Assembly: GCF_000321225.1 (NCBI RefSeq) | Contig: NW_004451421.1 | Coordinates: forward strand, 502,257 to 566,256 | DNA: 64,000 nt | Direction: 5' to 3' | Source of the DNA: Odobenus rosmarus divergens | Lineage: Eukaryota; Chordata; Mammalia; Carnivora; Odobenidae | In this document: positions 10,901 through 21,500 of the stretch, piece after piece | Layout: every line of letters begins with the position of its first letter | How positions within the stretch are numbered: the stretch's first letter is position 1 | The notes under the pieces: model-generated | Seen by the model: the letters and a program-made list of their open reading frames with translations, nothing else | Database searches by the model: none | Told to the model about the DNA's origin: nothing | Position numbers and translations under genes: made by a program

Positions 10901-11114
10901 ACTTTGGAAGAAATGACTCCTTTTCAGAACTCTCAAAATACTTCCTTCTACCTCTGTTACGGTACTTATCACTTGGGACCTAGAATTCTAGATGTGAATG
11001 TGCCTGTATCATTTCTCTTTGAAGAACGTAAGTTCCTTGGGGGTTTTTTGGTAGCCCTTAGTGCCAGAAAGTAAAGGACTTTCAACATGGCAAACTCATG
11101 GTTCTAAGATCTTT
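7976..11114. other. Long mostly unique stretch, no gene seen
   Basis: No repeat dominates here. Open frames at 8525-8911 (-), 9405-9731 (+) and 9783-10226 (+) are 108-147 codons but have no domain, and the last starts inside a simple-sequence tract. The segment 9050-9260 has TAAT-rich, low-repeat composition like a conserved non-coding element (see findings). The rest holds nothing I can name. Confidence 0.45.
9781..9836. repeat. ATAC/GTAC/ACGT alternating tract
   Basis: Variants of (ACATACGT) give an almost strictly alternating purine-pyrimidine run with several palindromes ('acatacgtatgt') and six CpG sites counting the start. It is a degenerate simple repeat with Z-DNA-like composition. 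Confidence 0.85.
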
Positions 11115-11320
11115 ATAGGTATCTGATCCATTAGTCTTCATAACCATCCTATAAGGTAGGTACTTTTGTTAGCATCAGCAGCCCCATTTTGTAGGTAAAG
11201 AAACTGAGAGAAGCTAAGCCAAGATGACAGCTAGTATGTGGCTGAGTCAAGATGGGAACCCAGGCAGCCTGGCCTGTGTTCTTAACAGTTACGCTCTGCT
11301 GTCTTCCAAATCCATGAGTA
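11115..11320 (-). mobile_element. MIR SINE, antisense
   Basis: Nearly full-length pattern: 'cataaccatcctataaggta', 'ccattttgtaggtaaagaaa', 'ctgagagaagctaagccaag', 'gatgggaacccaggcagcct', 'cttaacagttacgctctgct'. This is the reverse MIR order from tail to tRNA-related head. Confidence 0.88.
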
Positions 11321-11640
11321 AACGAGTAAGGGTACATGGGGTAGTGCGGCATGCATTTTGGCAGGATCTTCCTGACCATCAGGGTATCTGTGCAAAGCAG
11401 TGTTTCCAGGGTTGACAATAGGACTGTGCTGGGGTCTCATCAGTGCTCATAGTTCTTTGCCCCCCGGGAACCCACCTGAACCTCTCTGTCCGTCCCCTTC
11501 TCTCCTGGGCTCAAACCTTGGCTTTTCCCTTCCAAAGAAAGTAGCGCTCTCCCATGTGGCCTGCCATGGAGGAGAAAAGATCACATCAGGTGTGGGTATG
11601 TTGGGGGTTGTGTAGGAGGTTTTTACAGCTGCCTCTGTGG
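11321..11640. other. Unique sequence
   Basis: No feature recognised. The overlapping short frames at 11224-11415 and 11400-11615 begin inside or beside the MIR and have no domain. Confidence 0.5.
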
Positions 11641-11867
11641 TTTTTTTTTGTTTGTTTGGTTTGGTTTTTTTAAGATTGATTTATTTATTTGAGAGGGAGA
11701 GAGAGTGCAGGGGCAGGAGGGGCAGAGGGAGAGAGAGAATCTTAAGCAGATTCCACTGAGCGCAGAGCCCCACTTGGGGCTGCATCTTAGGACCCTGAGA
11801 TCATGACCTGAGCCAAAATCAAGAGTCAGACACTTAACCAACTGAGCCAGGTTTCCCTAGGCACCCC
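11641..11867 (-). mobile_element. CAN SINE, antisense
   Basis: The T-rich tail is at 11641-11671, then 'gattgatttatttatttgag', the GA-rich body and the head 'cttaaccaactgagcca'. The 5' head end is interrupted by 'ggtttccctag' before 'gcaccc', an internal insertion or rearrangement. The target duplication is not clear. The 72-codon frame on the minus strand here is SINE-derived. Confidence 0.9.
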
Positions 11868-12539
11868 TGGGTCCTTTTTTTTTCTTAATTGAGGATGGGT
11901 TTTGGCATTTCTATGCTCCTGGACTCAAATGTTTCATATTTTATCATCCTATAGGAGAACTTTACAGATGTATTGGAGTATTTCTCAGGTGTACAAGGGC
12001 CAAGTAAGGAGCGAGGGGTTGAAGGGCGGGTGGGGGAGGCGGTTGCAGTTCCTGATTATTCCCTCTTCTCTGTAGGAGGGAGAAGTGTAGGCAGCAGTCA
12101 TCAAAGGAGGCGACAGTGACTCTGTAGCCCAGACTAGCCAAAGCCAGAGTGCCTCCGCCCAGGCTACAAATGCTGAAATTAGCCAACTGCAAGATTTTAC
12201 CGGCAGCTGCTTCCCTTGAAAGGAAAGAAAGATAATTTAAATTTTATATTTACAAAGAAAGTATAAACATGGCCGCTCATCCCACAAATAAAATCTCATC
12301 AATTACTCCCTCTTTCGTCCATTCATTCATACCTTAAACATCTGTGTATTGGAGACCAATTCTCCTTGAAGCCCAGGGCTAGGCTTTGGTAAAGGGGAAC
12401 AGAAACTTAAAAGGCCAGCCCTGCCCTCGGGGAGATAGACTCATATACAACTAACTATTTAAATAAATCACTTTATAGGCTGTAGACATAAGTATACAGG
12501 ATAAAATGAGTTCCTCATTTTTATGAAGTTTGATTAAAC
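11868..12539. other. Unique sequence with an old repeat relic
   Basis: At about 12315-12480, 'cattcattcataccttaaac', 'gcccagggctaggctttggt' and 'gccctcggggagatagactc' resemble the unnamed ancient repeat whose antisense copies begin with (ATTC)n. Nothing else is recognised. Confidence 0.5.
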
Positions 12540-12788
12540 GTAGTATTTAAAATTGGGGCGCCTGGGTGGCTCCAGTTGGTTAAGCGACTGCCTTCAGCTC
12601 AGGTCATGATCCCAGGGTCCTGGGATCAAGCCCCGCATCGGGCTCCCTGCTTGGCGGGAAGCCTGCTTCTCCCTCTCCCACTCCCCCTGCTTGTGTTCCC
12701 TCTCTTGTTGTGTCTCTCTCTCTGTTAATTAAATAAATGAATAAAATCTTTAAAAAACAAACAAACAAAAAGTAGTATTTAAAATTGG
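12540..12788 (+). mobile_element. Young CAN SINE with 17-bp target duplication
   Basis: The copy runs from 'ggcgcctgggtggctccag' at 12557 to an A-rich end. The head carries 'ttaagcgactgccttcagct' and the body 'cttggcgggaagcctgcttc'. The perfect duplication 'gtagtatttaaaattgg' lies at 12540-12556 and 12772-12788. Low divergence makes it one of the youngest SINEs in the window. Confidence 0.97.
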
Positions 12789-12817
12789 ATAATCACTAAA
12801 ATCACACAAACATTTAA

Positions 12818-12841
12818 AACACACACACACACACACACACA
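12818..12841. repeat. (CA)n microsatellite
   Basis: About 12 AC units immediately downstream of the young SINE. Confidence 0.95.
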
Positions 12842-13284
12842 TAAATTTTGCCTTCCCCTTCAGCACCTTTAATTTTCTGTGCCTGATCCCTTAGAGTAGA
12901 GCCATTTTCTACATGTTTTGTTTTGTTTTGTTTCCTAGCTTTGACAGTCTATACCTTCCTCTCCTTTCCTTTGGGCTAATTATACAGAACTTACTGGAAA
13001 GTTCTCCCTTTATAAAGAACTTACTGGAAAAGGACTTAACATTCAGGGACATGTATCTAATAGAGGAGAGTGCCTGGGTCCTCTCTGGTCTACCGTTAAT
13101 GTCAGTAATACCACTAACATACTCGTCTATTAGCCTTTTTGTGGATCAATGGGGTGGTGGTTAAATAGGCAAGCAGAATGAGCCAAGTAGAGTGAGCTGA
13201 TAAGCGTCCCCCAGAAAGAACACTGGAAGTGTAGTCCATTAGAGATGTGTTCTTGGCTAGCTATTTTGTCCATACTTCTGCTAG
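12842..13284. other. Unique sequence with a short direct duplication
   Basis: 'agaacttactggaaa' occurs at 12986-13000 and again at 13016-13030, a 30-bp period. The 83-codon frame at 12913-13164 has no domain and contains this duplication. Confidence 0.6.
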
Positions 13285-13550
13285 AGAGAGCACAGGCCTG
13301 AGGCTAGACCAACATAGCTCTGAATACTGCCTACTAGTTATGTAGCTCTGGGAGAGGTATTTGACCCTTCTGAGCCTCTGTTTTCTCCTCTGTAAAATGG
13401 AGTTGAAAATACCCATGTGATGTAAGATTATAGTGAATACCAAACTGAAGAATTGGAGAATGAATATAAATATAAAAAATGGGTGTGTAATGTGTATATA
13501 ATGCCTACCTAATGCTCACTAGATGGTGGCTAATATGATTAGCTGTTATT
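13285..13550 (+). mobile_element. MIR SINE, sense
   Basis: 'gaatactgcctactagttat', 'gacccttctgagcctctgtt' and 'ctcctctgtaaaatggagtt' are followed by 'gtgaataccaaac' and end with 'gctaatatgattagctgtta'. This is the sense MIR order including the tail. Confidence 0.85.
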
Positions 13551-14998
13551 ACACAGCTTCTATGAGCTTTCGTAGGATGTTGATGAGTGGCTCTAAGGAT
13601 GAAGTAGGCAGAGTGGCTGGATTCTGTCAATGTGGATCACAGTACTTCCCTTTAACTTCCTCATTGAGGCCAAATCCAGAAGCCCTGAGGCCTGGCCTGG
13701 TGGAGGCACTTAGTTCAGCTCCCGGGTGCTCCTGCTATCATTTGTTCCTGAGAACTGCCAACTGGAAAAGGATGCCTCAGGAGACAGAGAGTCCACTTGT
13801 CACTACTTTTTCCACCGTCTGCCTGGTTTTTCTTAATACCTCCAGATGATCTCAGATCCATACCCTGGTTACTGCGAGTTGCCTCTGTACTTTATCATGC
13901 TGAGTACTGTAATGGGGAACCCTGGCCTAAAGTCATAGCCTGATCTTTTTCTGTCATTTGATTTCCCCAAAAAACCTGAGACCCACACTGCCCACATTGA
14001 GACATGTTCCCGTGAGAGATTCTCCTTTGGCTTTCAGTCCATATCTATCTTAAAAAGCCAGTGACAGGCAATCTCCATAGACTCCACTCCACCTACTGAA
14101 CAAAGGCTAAAATACATGGAAAATTATTTGTACTTGCGCTGCAGATGTAGAAATTCCTGGAATCTTATGGAACATTGTGTTCTACTAACAGGATTCCAGA
14201 ATAGCATTAGGAGGACATCAAATCATTTGAGTTACTCGCTGGGACTTTTGGAAGTTAAGCAATCTTTAGCTAACCTCTGTTTTATATTTGATCTTCAAAG
14301 TCCACGTCATAATACTCAGGAATTGCGAGTGGAACTTCCTTCTCCCAAGCCAGATTGTATTTTGGATAATTTTATACTGCCTGCTGAAACTCTGATACTG
14401 CCTCTGGACAGAAAGAGACTTGGATTTCTTTGGATGGAAAACTAAGTTATATCCTTACTCTTTTTGTTACCCCCCAGTCTGTGTCAAGACTCTAGTGACT
14501 TAAGTGGGAGATTCTGTGTCAGACCAAGCTTGAAGCTCCTCCTCCTCACTCCACTGGTATAAAATAGAAAAATACATACCTACTAGGAGGTTGGGGGTTG
14601 GTAGTAGGACTTCATGATGGCAAAGCTACAGCAAGCAATAAGTCACTAACTAAGCCAACAGCAAACTTAGAGGTGAATTGTGCTGCAAAGCCAAAAACTA
14701 ATGTCATCCAGAAGAGCAAGATAAATTTAAAGGTAAATTGCTTGCCTGTTCCTTCTTCCTTTTCCAGTATCTGTCTCAGACTGACCCTTGAGGTTGGTGG
14801 ATAATAAATCTTTCAAGCTTGCGTTCTATTTCCAAGAGTTTTTAGGTTATGGTCGACTCCTACTAGGATATTTTAGCAGTGAGAAGGTGCATGACATGGA
14901 AGGAGACAGGAGCGCCATGCTCTGGGCCTCCATTTCCAGCCATGTCCCTAATTCCTCCAACTTGCTTAAGAGATCTTGCTGCCACTCTGGTCTCATAG
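13551..14998. other. Unique sequence, no gene seen
   Basis: Frames at 13523-13849 (108 codons) and 14116-14445 (109 codons) have no domain, and the first begins inside the MIR. No splice-site pattern supports an exon. Confidence 0.5.
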
Positions 14999-15237
14999 CT
15001 AGTTCTGCCATCTCTCTCTCTCTCTTTTTTTTTTTTAATTTTTATTTACTTATTTTAGAGAAAGAAAGAGAGCATGAACAGCGGGGAGAGGCAGAAGGAG
15101 AGTCTCAAGCAGACTCTGCACTGAGCACAGAGCCTGACACGGGGCTCGATCTCACAACCCTGAGATCATGACCGGAACCAAGATCAAGAGTTGGACGCTC
15201 AACCGACTGAGCCACCCAGGCACCCACTAGTCCTGCC
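14999..15237 (-). mobile_element. CAN SINE, antisense
   Basis: The order is CT repeat and T-run, 'atttacttattttagagaaa', GA-rich body, 'gctcgatctcacaaccctga', 'ctcaaccgactgagccaccc'. The imperfect duplication 'ctagttctgcc' (14999-15009) / 'ctagtcctgcc' (15227-15237) brackets it. A minus-strand 75-codon frame at 15105-15332 is SINE-derived. Confidence 0.95.
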
Positions 15238-16539
15238 TTCTTACCCCCGATAGTCTCGTGAGACTGTGTTGGAGTCACTGAACACAGAGAAGGTTGGCAT
15301 TCTACAATGCTATTGTGATGATCATCGATCATCTTTTCCTAGCTGGCTTTGCCATCTGGCAGGCAAAAATGTTCCTTTTTCTCCAGTACCATCTACCTGG
15401 GACTGAGGAATTGTTCAAGGTGGTTAATGCCATCTTGAGAATATGAAGATATTCTCTGTGGTCAAAAGGCCTCTTGTCCTCAGAAGAGCACCGAAGTTCC
15501 TGAATGTCTTTTTCAGATGTGCTCTGACATTCGTGCAGGAAATGTTTGGTGAGCTCTTCGAGGGAGCCCAGTACCAAGATAGGTGTCAAACCTGGAGCTC
15601 TCACCCTGGAAGAGCTTGTGATAGAATTTCGAATTTTGCCTCAGGCTTGGGTTTCAGTTCCAGGCAAACTGGAAAGGAGTGAATGAAAAAATAAGAATCC
15701 TTAACTAGGAGCTCAGTCTTCACTGAGCCACTCTCTACACTGTGACCTGGGACAAGTAACTTGACTAACCAGCTCTGGATCTCTGTTTCTTCACTGGGAG
15801 ACAAGGAGGTGGTTTTCTGATATTAACAGTGTTTGCTCTATGTTCATGCTTGTTAAATATGCGGCAAACCAAAACCCAGATTTGTCTTGCATTTTTTATA
15901 ATGATGTAACTCTAATATATAGTTTTCTTTTCCTTTACTCACTTTTTGGGGAGAGATCTGTGCCTCAAACCTCCTGCTGTTTGTGAAGGAGTATCTGTGA
16001 TCCCTGATTCTCATGGTATCATTCAGTCCTGTGATTTTCAGGCTGTACTCCATCAGCTAAAGGGTGGGTTCCTTCAGGTAGACCAACTCTGCTTCTGTTT
16101 TATATTTTGGGCCTCAGCTGAGATTTTTTCAAGGAAAGGGCTTCTCAACCAGCTAATGAGAGTCTGAAAATGACTAATTTGAATCCACCGCTCTTGTTCT
16201 TGGCACCTGTGCCTGGAATTCTAGTAGCGTTCTCCAGGGTCTTCTGTGCTTCTCACCTTCTCCTTGGGTGATTTTTCACTCTAGAGTTTTTGAGAACCAC
16301 TTTCCAGATATCCCCACCTAGATAGAAAACTCATTTTCTCACTCAGAAAACTGAAAGATCATCTTCCCCACCTCCACTTTTTATCTCTCAGATCTATTCT
16401 GTCTCCTATATTCTCCATCTCTTTGGGTGGCGCCGTCAACCACATAGCTTTCTAAGTTAGAAAATTAAGACTTATCCTAGCTTCTGCCTCTCCTTACTCC
16501 ACACGACCAATCATATACCAAGGGCTGTTGGTTCAGTCT
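15238..16539. other. Mostly unique sequence, possible old MIR piece
   Basis: At about 15700-15800, 'cactgtgacctgggacaagt' and 'gatctctgtttcttcactgg' resemble a degraded sense MIR. Overlapping frames at 15329-15804 and 15853-16167 exist on both strands with no domain. Confidence 0.45.
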
Positions 16540-17165
16540 CTTTGCTTTCTCCCCAGTGAATCCTCTTCTTGCTGTTTCTCTCAGCCATGGCCGTAGTTCA
16601 GACTCTGACATTCCTTTTGCTGACAACGCTCTCTCTACAGTAGAAATATGATTACGTCTGGGCTTTGCTTAGAACCCTTACCCTGGTGCCCCCATTACCT
16701 ACTACTGAGGTCTGAACTCCTTGGCGCAGTAGACAAAGTTCTTTGTGATCTGGCCTCTTCTTGCTTCTTTTGTATTCCTCTTCTACCTTGCACTTGATGG
16801 TCCTGCAATATCTAAGTTCTGGAGGTCCCTGAGATGCATCATGCTGTCAACACTACTTGCACTTCCTACTTGCTATTTCTTCTGCCTGGAATGTCCTTCC
16901 ATCCTTGTTTACTTGGGGAATTACTGTTCATTCTTCAAATGGCAGGCTTGGTAGACAGCTTCAAAGACTTCTCACAGATAGGGTTACTTATTTCCTTCCC
17001 CATACACTGTACCTTTGCTGTGTCACTAATCAAAAAGTATAACAATTTGTTTGCATGCCTGCACTCTCTTCTAGACCACGAGCTCCTTAAAACAGGACTG
17101 TGCTTTTATTTGTCTTTTGAACCACGGTGCCTGGCACAACATCTGAGACATGGTTGATATTCAGC
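16540..17165 (+). mobile_element. L2 LINE 3'-end fragment, sense
   Basis: The characteristic L2 order is present: 'gtctgaactccttggcgcag', 'gttctttgtgatctggcctc', 'tcttctgcctggaatgtcct', 'gaccacgagctccttaaaac', 'cggtgcctggcacaacatct'. The frames at 16745-17157 are relics of this element and not a host gene. Confidence 0.85.
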
Positions 17166-18559
17166 TAAGCTGAATTCTCACTGAAGGTAGCTGAGTGCCA
17201 AATTACCAAATTATAGGGTTCCTTAGTGATAAAGAGGTAACTCACTTATTTTATTCTAAGTTGTCAAAACAGTCATATGTTTTAAAACATCCAGTCATTA
17301 TTCTGCCTAGAGAGGAATAAAGCAAACGGGAAACCAAAACTATGAAGACAAGCATTTTGCATTAGGTGCAAATTAAAGCACCTAGGTAAATAGTAAGAGA
17401 GTCACAGTGGGAGATTTTAGCGTGAGTTCCTCAGGAAATATTTGCAGCTAATACTTTTAATTGATATTTTCCTGGAGCTGCGAATGTTCTACTGTGTGGC
17501 TGATTTGTTCCCATTTATTTTTACCTTTCAGCTGGCTTTATCTTTGCATAGATTATCGGCGCTGGTTCCATTTTAATTCCAGTTGCTCATGGTGTGCTAC
17601 CAAAGTAAAGCAGTTGGGGGCCCCTTGGGATTTCATAGCTGTTTGATTCAAAAATTTATTCTAGTGAAACCTCTTTAAACTATGGTGTTGAAAACCTCAT
17701 GGATAATCAAATGAGATGAAGAGATGGTCCCCCTCTGGGAAAACATACTTCGATTTGTAAAATATTTCCTTCAGATGTCTTAGGAGGAAAGGAGATGTTT
17801 TCTGAGAAACCCACTAGCAGCATGACATGATTTGTATTAGAGGCCAACCCTCAAGGTCTGGGTCGGCATCAAGGTGTTTGAATACTCCTGGTTCCTGGAG
17901 CTATACACGTTCCTGTCTGAGGTCACCGCCCCAACCCCCACCCCCCCAAAAAAGAGATTCTCTTCCTTGAGTTTATATAAAGAAGGAAGCTTAGGTAAGA
18001 TGCAAGCTTTTTCAGGTAAAGGCGGTTCACTTCTTCTGTAGCTGAATCCAGCAGAGGCTGACTTAAAACAGTGAGCGAGCCACTGGGTGGCTAACCCTCC
18101 CCAGGCCTCTCTAAATTTTTAAAAAATTTAATTTGGGATACACAATGGACAATTTCTTAATCTTCTGTAAAGCGTGGCTAAAGCTCTTCCTCAGAAGTTT
18201 GTGCCGTGTTTTTGTTTTTTGTTTGTTTGTTGTGGGTTTTTTTTTTTTTTTCTTTTATCTGTGTCAGGCAACCTGAGTAAGAACAGTGGGCTTGCTATGT
18301 AATGCAACTTGAACATAAATCCCTGAGGACATCTTCCAGTCAGTTTGCCAGGCCTGGCATATAGAAGTTCTGAAGCCCCCCTGCTGTTTAGAAAGCCTGT
18401 TTCAAGATCTCTGCTACACTCCAAGGCCACATCTCAGGAGAGTCAGCCAGTGGTCACTCCAGAAGAGGCAGCCTGCAGCTCCTTTGGGAAACGATGCATC
18501 TCTGCACTGGTGTTTTGTTTGGTTTTTGTCTTTTTGACTTCTTAAATCAAAGTCACTGG
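17166..18559. other. Unique sequence with a T/TG-rich run
   Basis: No exon is evident. A poly-T/TTTG run is at 18209-18257. The stretch 17220-17650 is low in repeats and AT-rich. The 79-codon minus frame at 18191-18430 is read partly through the T run. Confidence 0.5.
18209..18257. repeat. T-rich / (TTTG) low-complexity run
   Basis: TTTG units followed by a long T run. No SINE head is found on either side, so this is not simply a SINE tail. Confidence 0.9.
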
Positions 18560-19620
18560 ATTAGGATTTACCTAGAATGAAATTGACCTTATTGGTGGAC
18601 AGTTCTATGAATGTTGATCACATTAAAAGTTATGTGATCACCACAACTGTCAAGATCTAGAATATTTCTGTCACCTCAAAAAATTCTCTTGAACCTCTGT
18701 GTAGTCAGTCCTCTTGCTATCTCAGCCCTTGGCAACCATTGAGCTATTCCTTGTTCCAGTAGTTTTGCTACTCGGGAATGTCATGTAAATGCAATCACAG
18801 AATATTGAGACCTTTGAGTGTGGCTGCTTTAACTTTACAAAACACTGAGATTTGTCTGCTTTATTGCATGTATCAGCAGTTTGCTCCTTTTTATTGCTAG
18901 GTAGAACTTTATTATGTGGATGTTCTACAATTGGTTTATCCATTCACCAGTTGATGAACATTTAGATTGCTTCCAGTTTTGAGTGATTACAAATAAAGTT
19001 GCCGTACACATTTGCATGTAGGTTTTTATGTGGGAATAAGTTTTCATTTCTCTTGAATGTTACCTAAGAGCAGAATTACTAGTCCTATGTTAAATGTATG
19101 TTTAACTTTATCACAAACTACCAAACTGCTTTCCAAGTGACTGTACACTTTTGCACACCCACTAGCAATATGTGAGAGAGTCTTTTGGTCTACATCCCTA
19201 CCAACCGTTGGTATTGTCTTCTTTTTTTTTTTTAGTTTAGACCATCAGAATAGTGTGTATTGCTATCTTGTGGTTTTAATTTCCATATCCCCAGTGATAA
19301 ATGATTTCAGTATCTTCCCATTTGCTTATTTGCCATCCATAACTCTGTCTTGGTGAACTATCTGTTCAAATTTTTGTCCATTTTTAAATTGGGTCATTTG
19401 TTTTCGTGTTACTGGGTTTTAAGTACTCTTTATATATTATGAATAAAAGTCCTTCATCAGATATATTGATCATTGTGTCACAAATATCTTCTCCTAGTTT
19501 GTGGCTTTTTTTTTTTTAATTTTCCTAGAAGTGGTTTTGGGACAGCAGACATTTTAAATTTTGATAAAGTCCAAATTATCAATCTTTCATTTCTGTTTTT
19601 TCATGGCTAAATCATAAACA
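18560..19620 (-). mobile_element. Old L1 (L1M-type) fragment, antisense
   Basis: The run 'aaactaccaaactgctttcc', 'ggttttaatttccatatccc', 'ttcaaatttttgtccatttt', 'tactctttatatattatgaa' and 'cttcatcagatatattgat' is the well-known antisense pattern of old mammalian L1 3' regions. It is about 1 kb long and broken by many substitutions, with no open coding frame. The left boundary is approximate. Confidence 0.85.
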
Positions 19621-20065
19621 TACTTGGCAAAAGGCAGCAGAATAAGGAATTCAATATTTGGGGAGGAACAAGAGAAAACAATAAGTACCTTTAGTCTTTA
19701 CCGGGATTTCCACTCTCAGTCACCTTCACTATTAAGTTTCTGTCTTCTTTTCCACTAAGCACTCTCTCGACCATCCACAACTTGTTCTCATCTCTCCTGT
19801 GTGCACAGCTACTTCTGCTGCTACCAGCTTAATGCGGTTCGCCAAGATCTGAGATGAAAGTGCCCTCTGCACTCTAACTTGACTGACACTTTCCCTTCTA
19901 AATGTTTAAGCCACATTAAAAATGCATCTCCTCTTCCAGTGTGTCCCCAAATGAGGAAAGTGACGTCTGGGTCCATACGCACTTCTAAAGGTACTCCATG
20001 TAACTTTAGTATATGCCATGGTTATTTCCTGATTATTATATTTCATGTGAATGCTTCTGCCTGGA
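19621..20065. other. Unique sequence between two L1 fragments
   Basis: No recognised element. The 84-codon frame at 19879-20133 runs into the adjacent L1 and has no domain. Confidence 0.45.
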
Positions 20066-20755
20066 TTTTTAAAATCTTTTTATTTTATTTTTTTAACTTA
20101 AATTCAATTAGCCAACATATAGTACATCATTAGTTTTTGATGTAGTGTTCAGTGATTCATTAGTTGCGTAGAACACCCAGTGCTCATCACAACACGTGCC
20201 CTCCTTAATGCCCCTCACCCAGTTACCCCATCCCCCCCGCCACCTACCTCCCCTTCTGCAACCCTTAATTTGTTTCCCGGAGTCAAGAGTCTCTCATGGT
20301 TTGTCTCCTTCTCTGATTTCTTCCCATTCAGTTTTCCCTCTCCTCCCCTATGATCCTCTGCATTATTTCTTATATTCCACATATGAGTGAAACCATATGA
20401 TAATTGTCTTTCTCTGATTGACTTATTTCACTTAGCATGATACCCTCCAGTTCCATCCATGTCAGTGTGAATGGTGGGTATTCATCCTTTCTGATGGCTG
20501 AGTAATATTCCATTGTATATATGAACCACATCTTCTCTATCCTTTCATCTGTTGAAGGGTATCTCAGCTCCTTCCACAGTTTGGCTATTGTGGCCATTGC
20601 TGCTATGAACATTGGGGTACAGTTGCCCCTTCTTTTCACTACATCTTATCTTTGGGGTAAATACCCAGTAGTGTAATTGCTGGGTCATAGGGTAGCTCTA
20701 TTTTTAACTTCTCGAGGAAACTCCATACTGTTTTCCAGAGTGGCTGTACCAGCTT
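20066..20755 (-). mobile_element. Carnivore L1, 5'-truncated, antisense
   Basis: Read on the minus strand, the end of ORF2 lies at 20755-20370, followed by a 3' UTR with 'gagactcttgactccgggaa' and a terminal A-rich tail at about 20066-20095. Only the last 0.7 kb of a LINE-1 is present. It lies less than 500 bp from the older antisense L1 at 18560-19620. Confidence 0.92.
20370..20755 (-). pseudogene. LINE-1 ORF2 C-terminal relic
   Basis: ORF2p is the endonuclease/reverse transcriptase of LINE-1. The last 89 codons (20639-20370) read as ORF2 with signatures 'CTPMFIAAMATIAKLWKE', 'KMWFIYTMEYYSAIRKDE', 'LTWMELEGIMLSE' and a normal stop after 'HMVSLICGI'. Upstream (20755-20640) the homology continues in another frame ('ELPYDPAITLLGIYPKD') because of a small deletion near 20650. 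The catalytic domains are absent, so it is not functional. Confidence 0.92.
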
Positions 20756-20799
20756 TTTAAATCAATTCTGCCTATTTATCCAGCTTTGCCTGCCATGGC

Positions 20800-21235
20800 T
20801 CCACCCCAGGGCAGATCTCTACTCCAACCACATTACTTGCCTTACTATCCTTGGACACACCATATTCTTCCTTGTCCCTTCTGCAGAGGCTGTTTCCTGT
20901 GCTTGGAATGGTTTTCCCTGCCTGCATCTTGTCAGCCTGGAGAACTACTACTCTTCTTTGGGGACCCCATGACGTCTCTTGCTCCATTGGCCAGACCCTC
21001 ACCCAGGTCCTCGCTGGTCTTCCTCCATCCTCTGTGCTCCCATCATACTCTGCATATGCCTCTGAGAGCACTTTCTATTCTGTGGTGATTACCTGATCAA
21101 TAGACCTTCTCACTCCCTCTAGACCACAGATTCCATGAGGACAGGAACTACATCTGATTTATCTTTGTGTTTCAAGCTTTAGGCAAACTCCCTGCCACAT
21201 TGTAAGGGCTTGATCCATCTTTGTTAAATGAGAAA
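20800..21235 (+). mobile_element. L2 LINE 3'-end fragment, sense
   Basis: 'cctgtgcttggaatggtttt', 'tctagaccacagattccatg', 'aggacaggaactacatctga', 'caaactccctgccacattgt' and 'aagggcttgatccatctttg' follow the L2 3' consensus (growth-like frame decay, then the ...TTGTTAAATGA end). Frames on both strands here are relics. Confidence 0.82.
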
Positions 21236-21500
21236 TTCCGCCTTTACCTTTTCTCTTGCTGGTTCTCTCCCCTGAAATGTTTCCTTGACCTTCTTTCTGC
21301 CAACTCAGATCTCAACTGTCTTCAGGTCTAGTGAGGAGTTAGTCTCTTCCAGGAAGTCTTCCCTGCCCACTCCAGATTCCACTCAATTCTCTTGGAGCTT
21401 ACGAAGCTCTCAGTGTGTGTGTCTCTTCCTCTGCCTCTCAGTCACTACATTGCCTCTTACTAGTGCTCCTCTTTCATCTGTAGTTGTTCTGATTCCATAG
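21236..21500 (+). mobile_element. Possible second L2 fragment, sense
   Basis: 'tctcaactgtcttcaggtct', 'gaggagttagtctcttccag' and 'gaagtcttccctgcccactc' resemble an internal part of the L2 3' region. It follows the previous 3' end directly, so it would be a separate insertion. Confidence 0.5.

Noticed and set aside
12557..12640. tRNA-like head of the young SINE as a possible tRNA gene
   Set aside because: It is the tRNA-Lys-derived SINE promoter. The acceptor stem does not pair and the body continues into SINE sequence.
15105..15332. Minus-strand frame with a clear 'WVAQSVERPTLDLGSGHDLRV' type peptide
   Set aside because: This is the translated CAN SINE. The same peptide type appears from SINEs at 11623-11841, 40582-40782 and 58266-58484.
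16745..17157. Cluster of three overlapping plus-strand frames
   Set aside because: The sequence matches an L2 LINE 3' region, so the frames are relics of a dead element.
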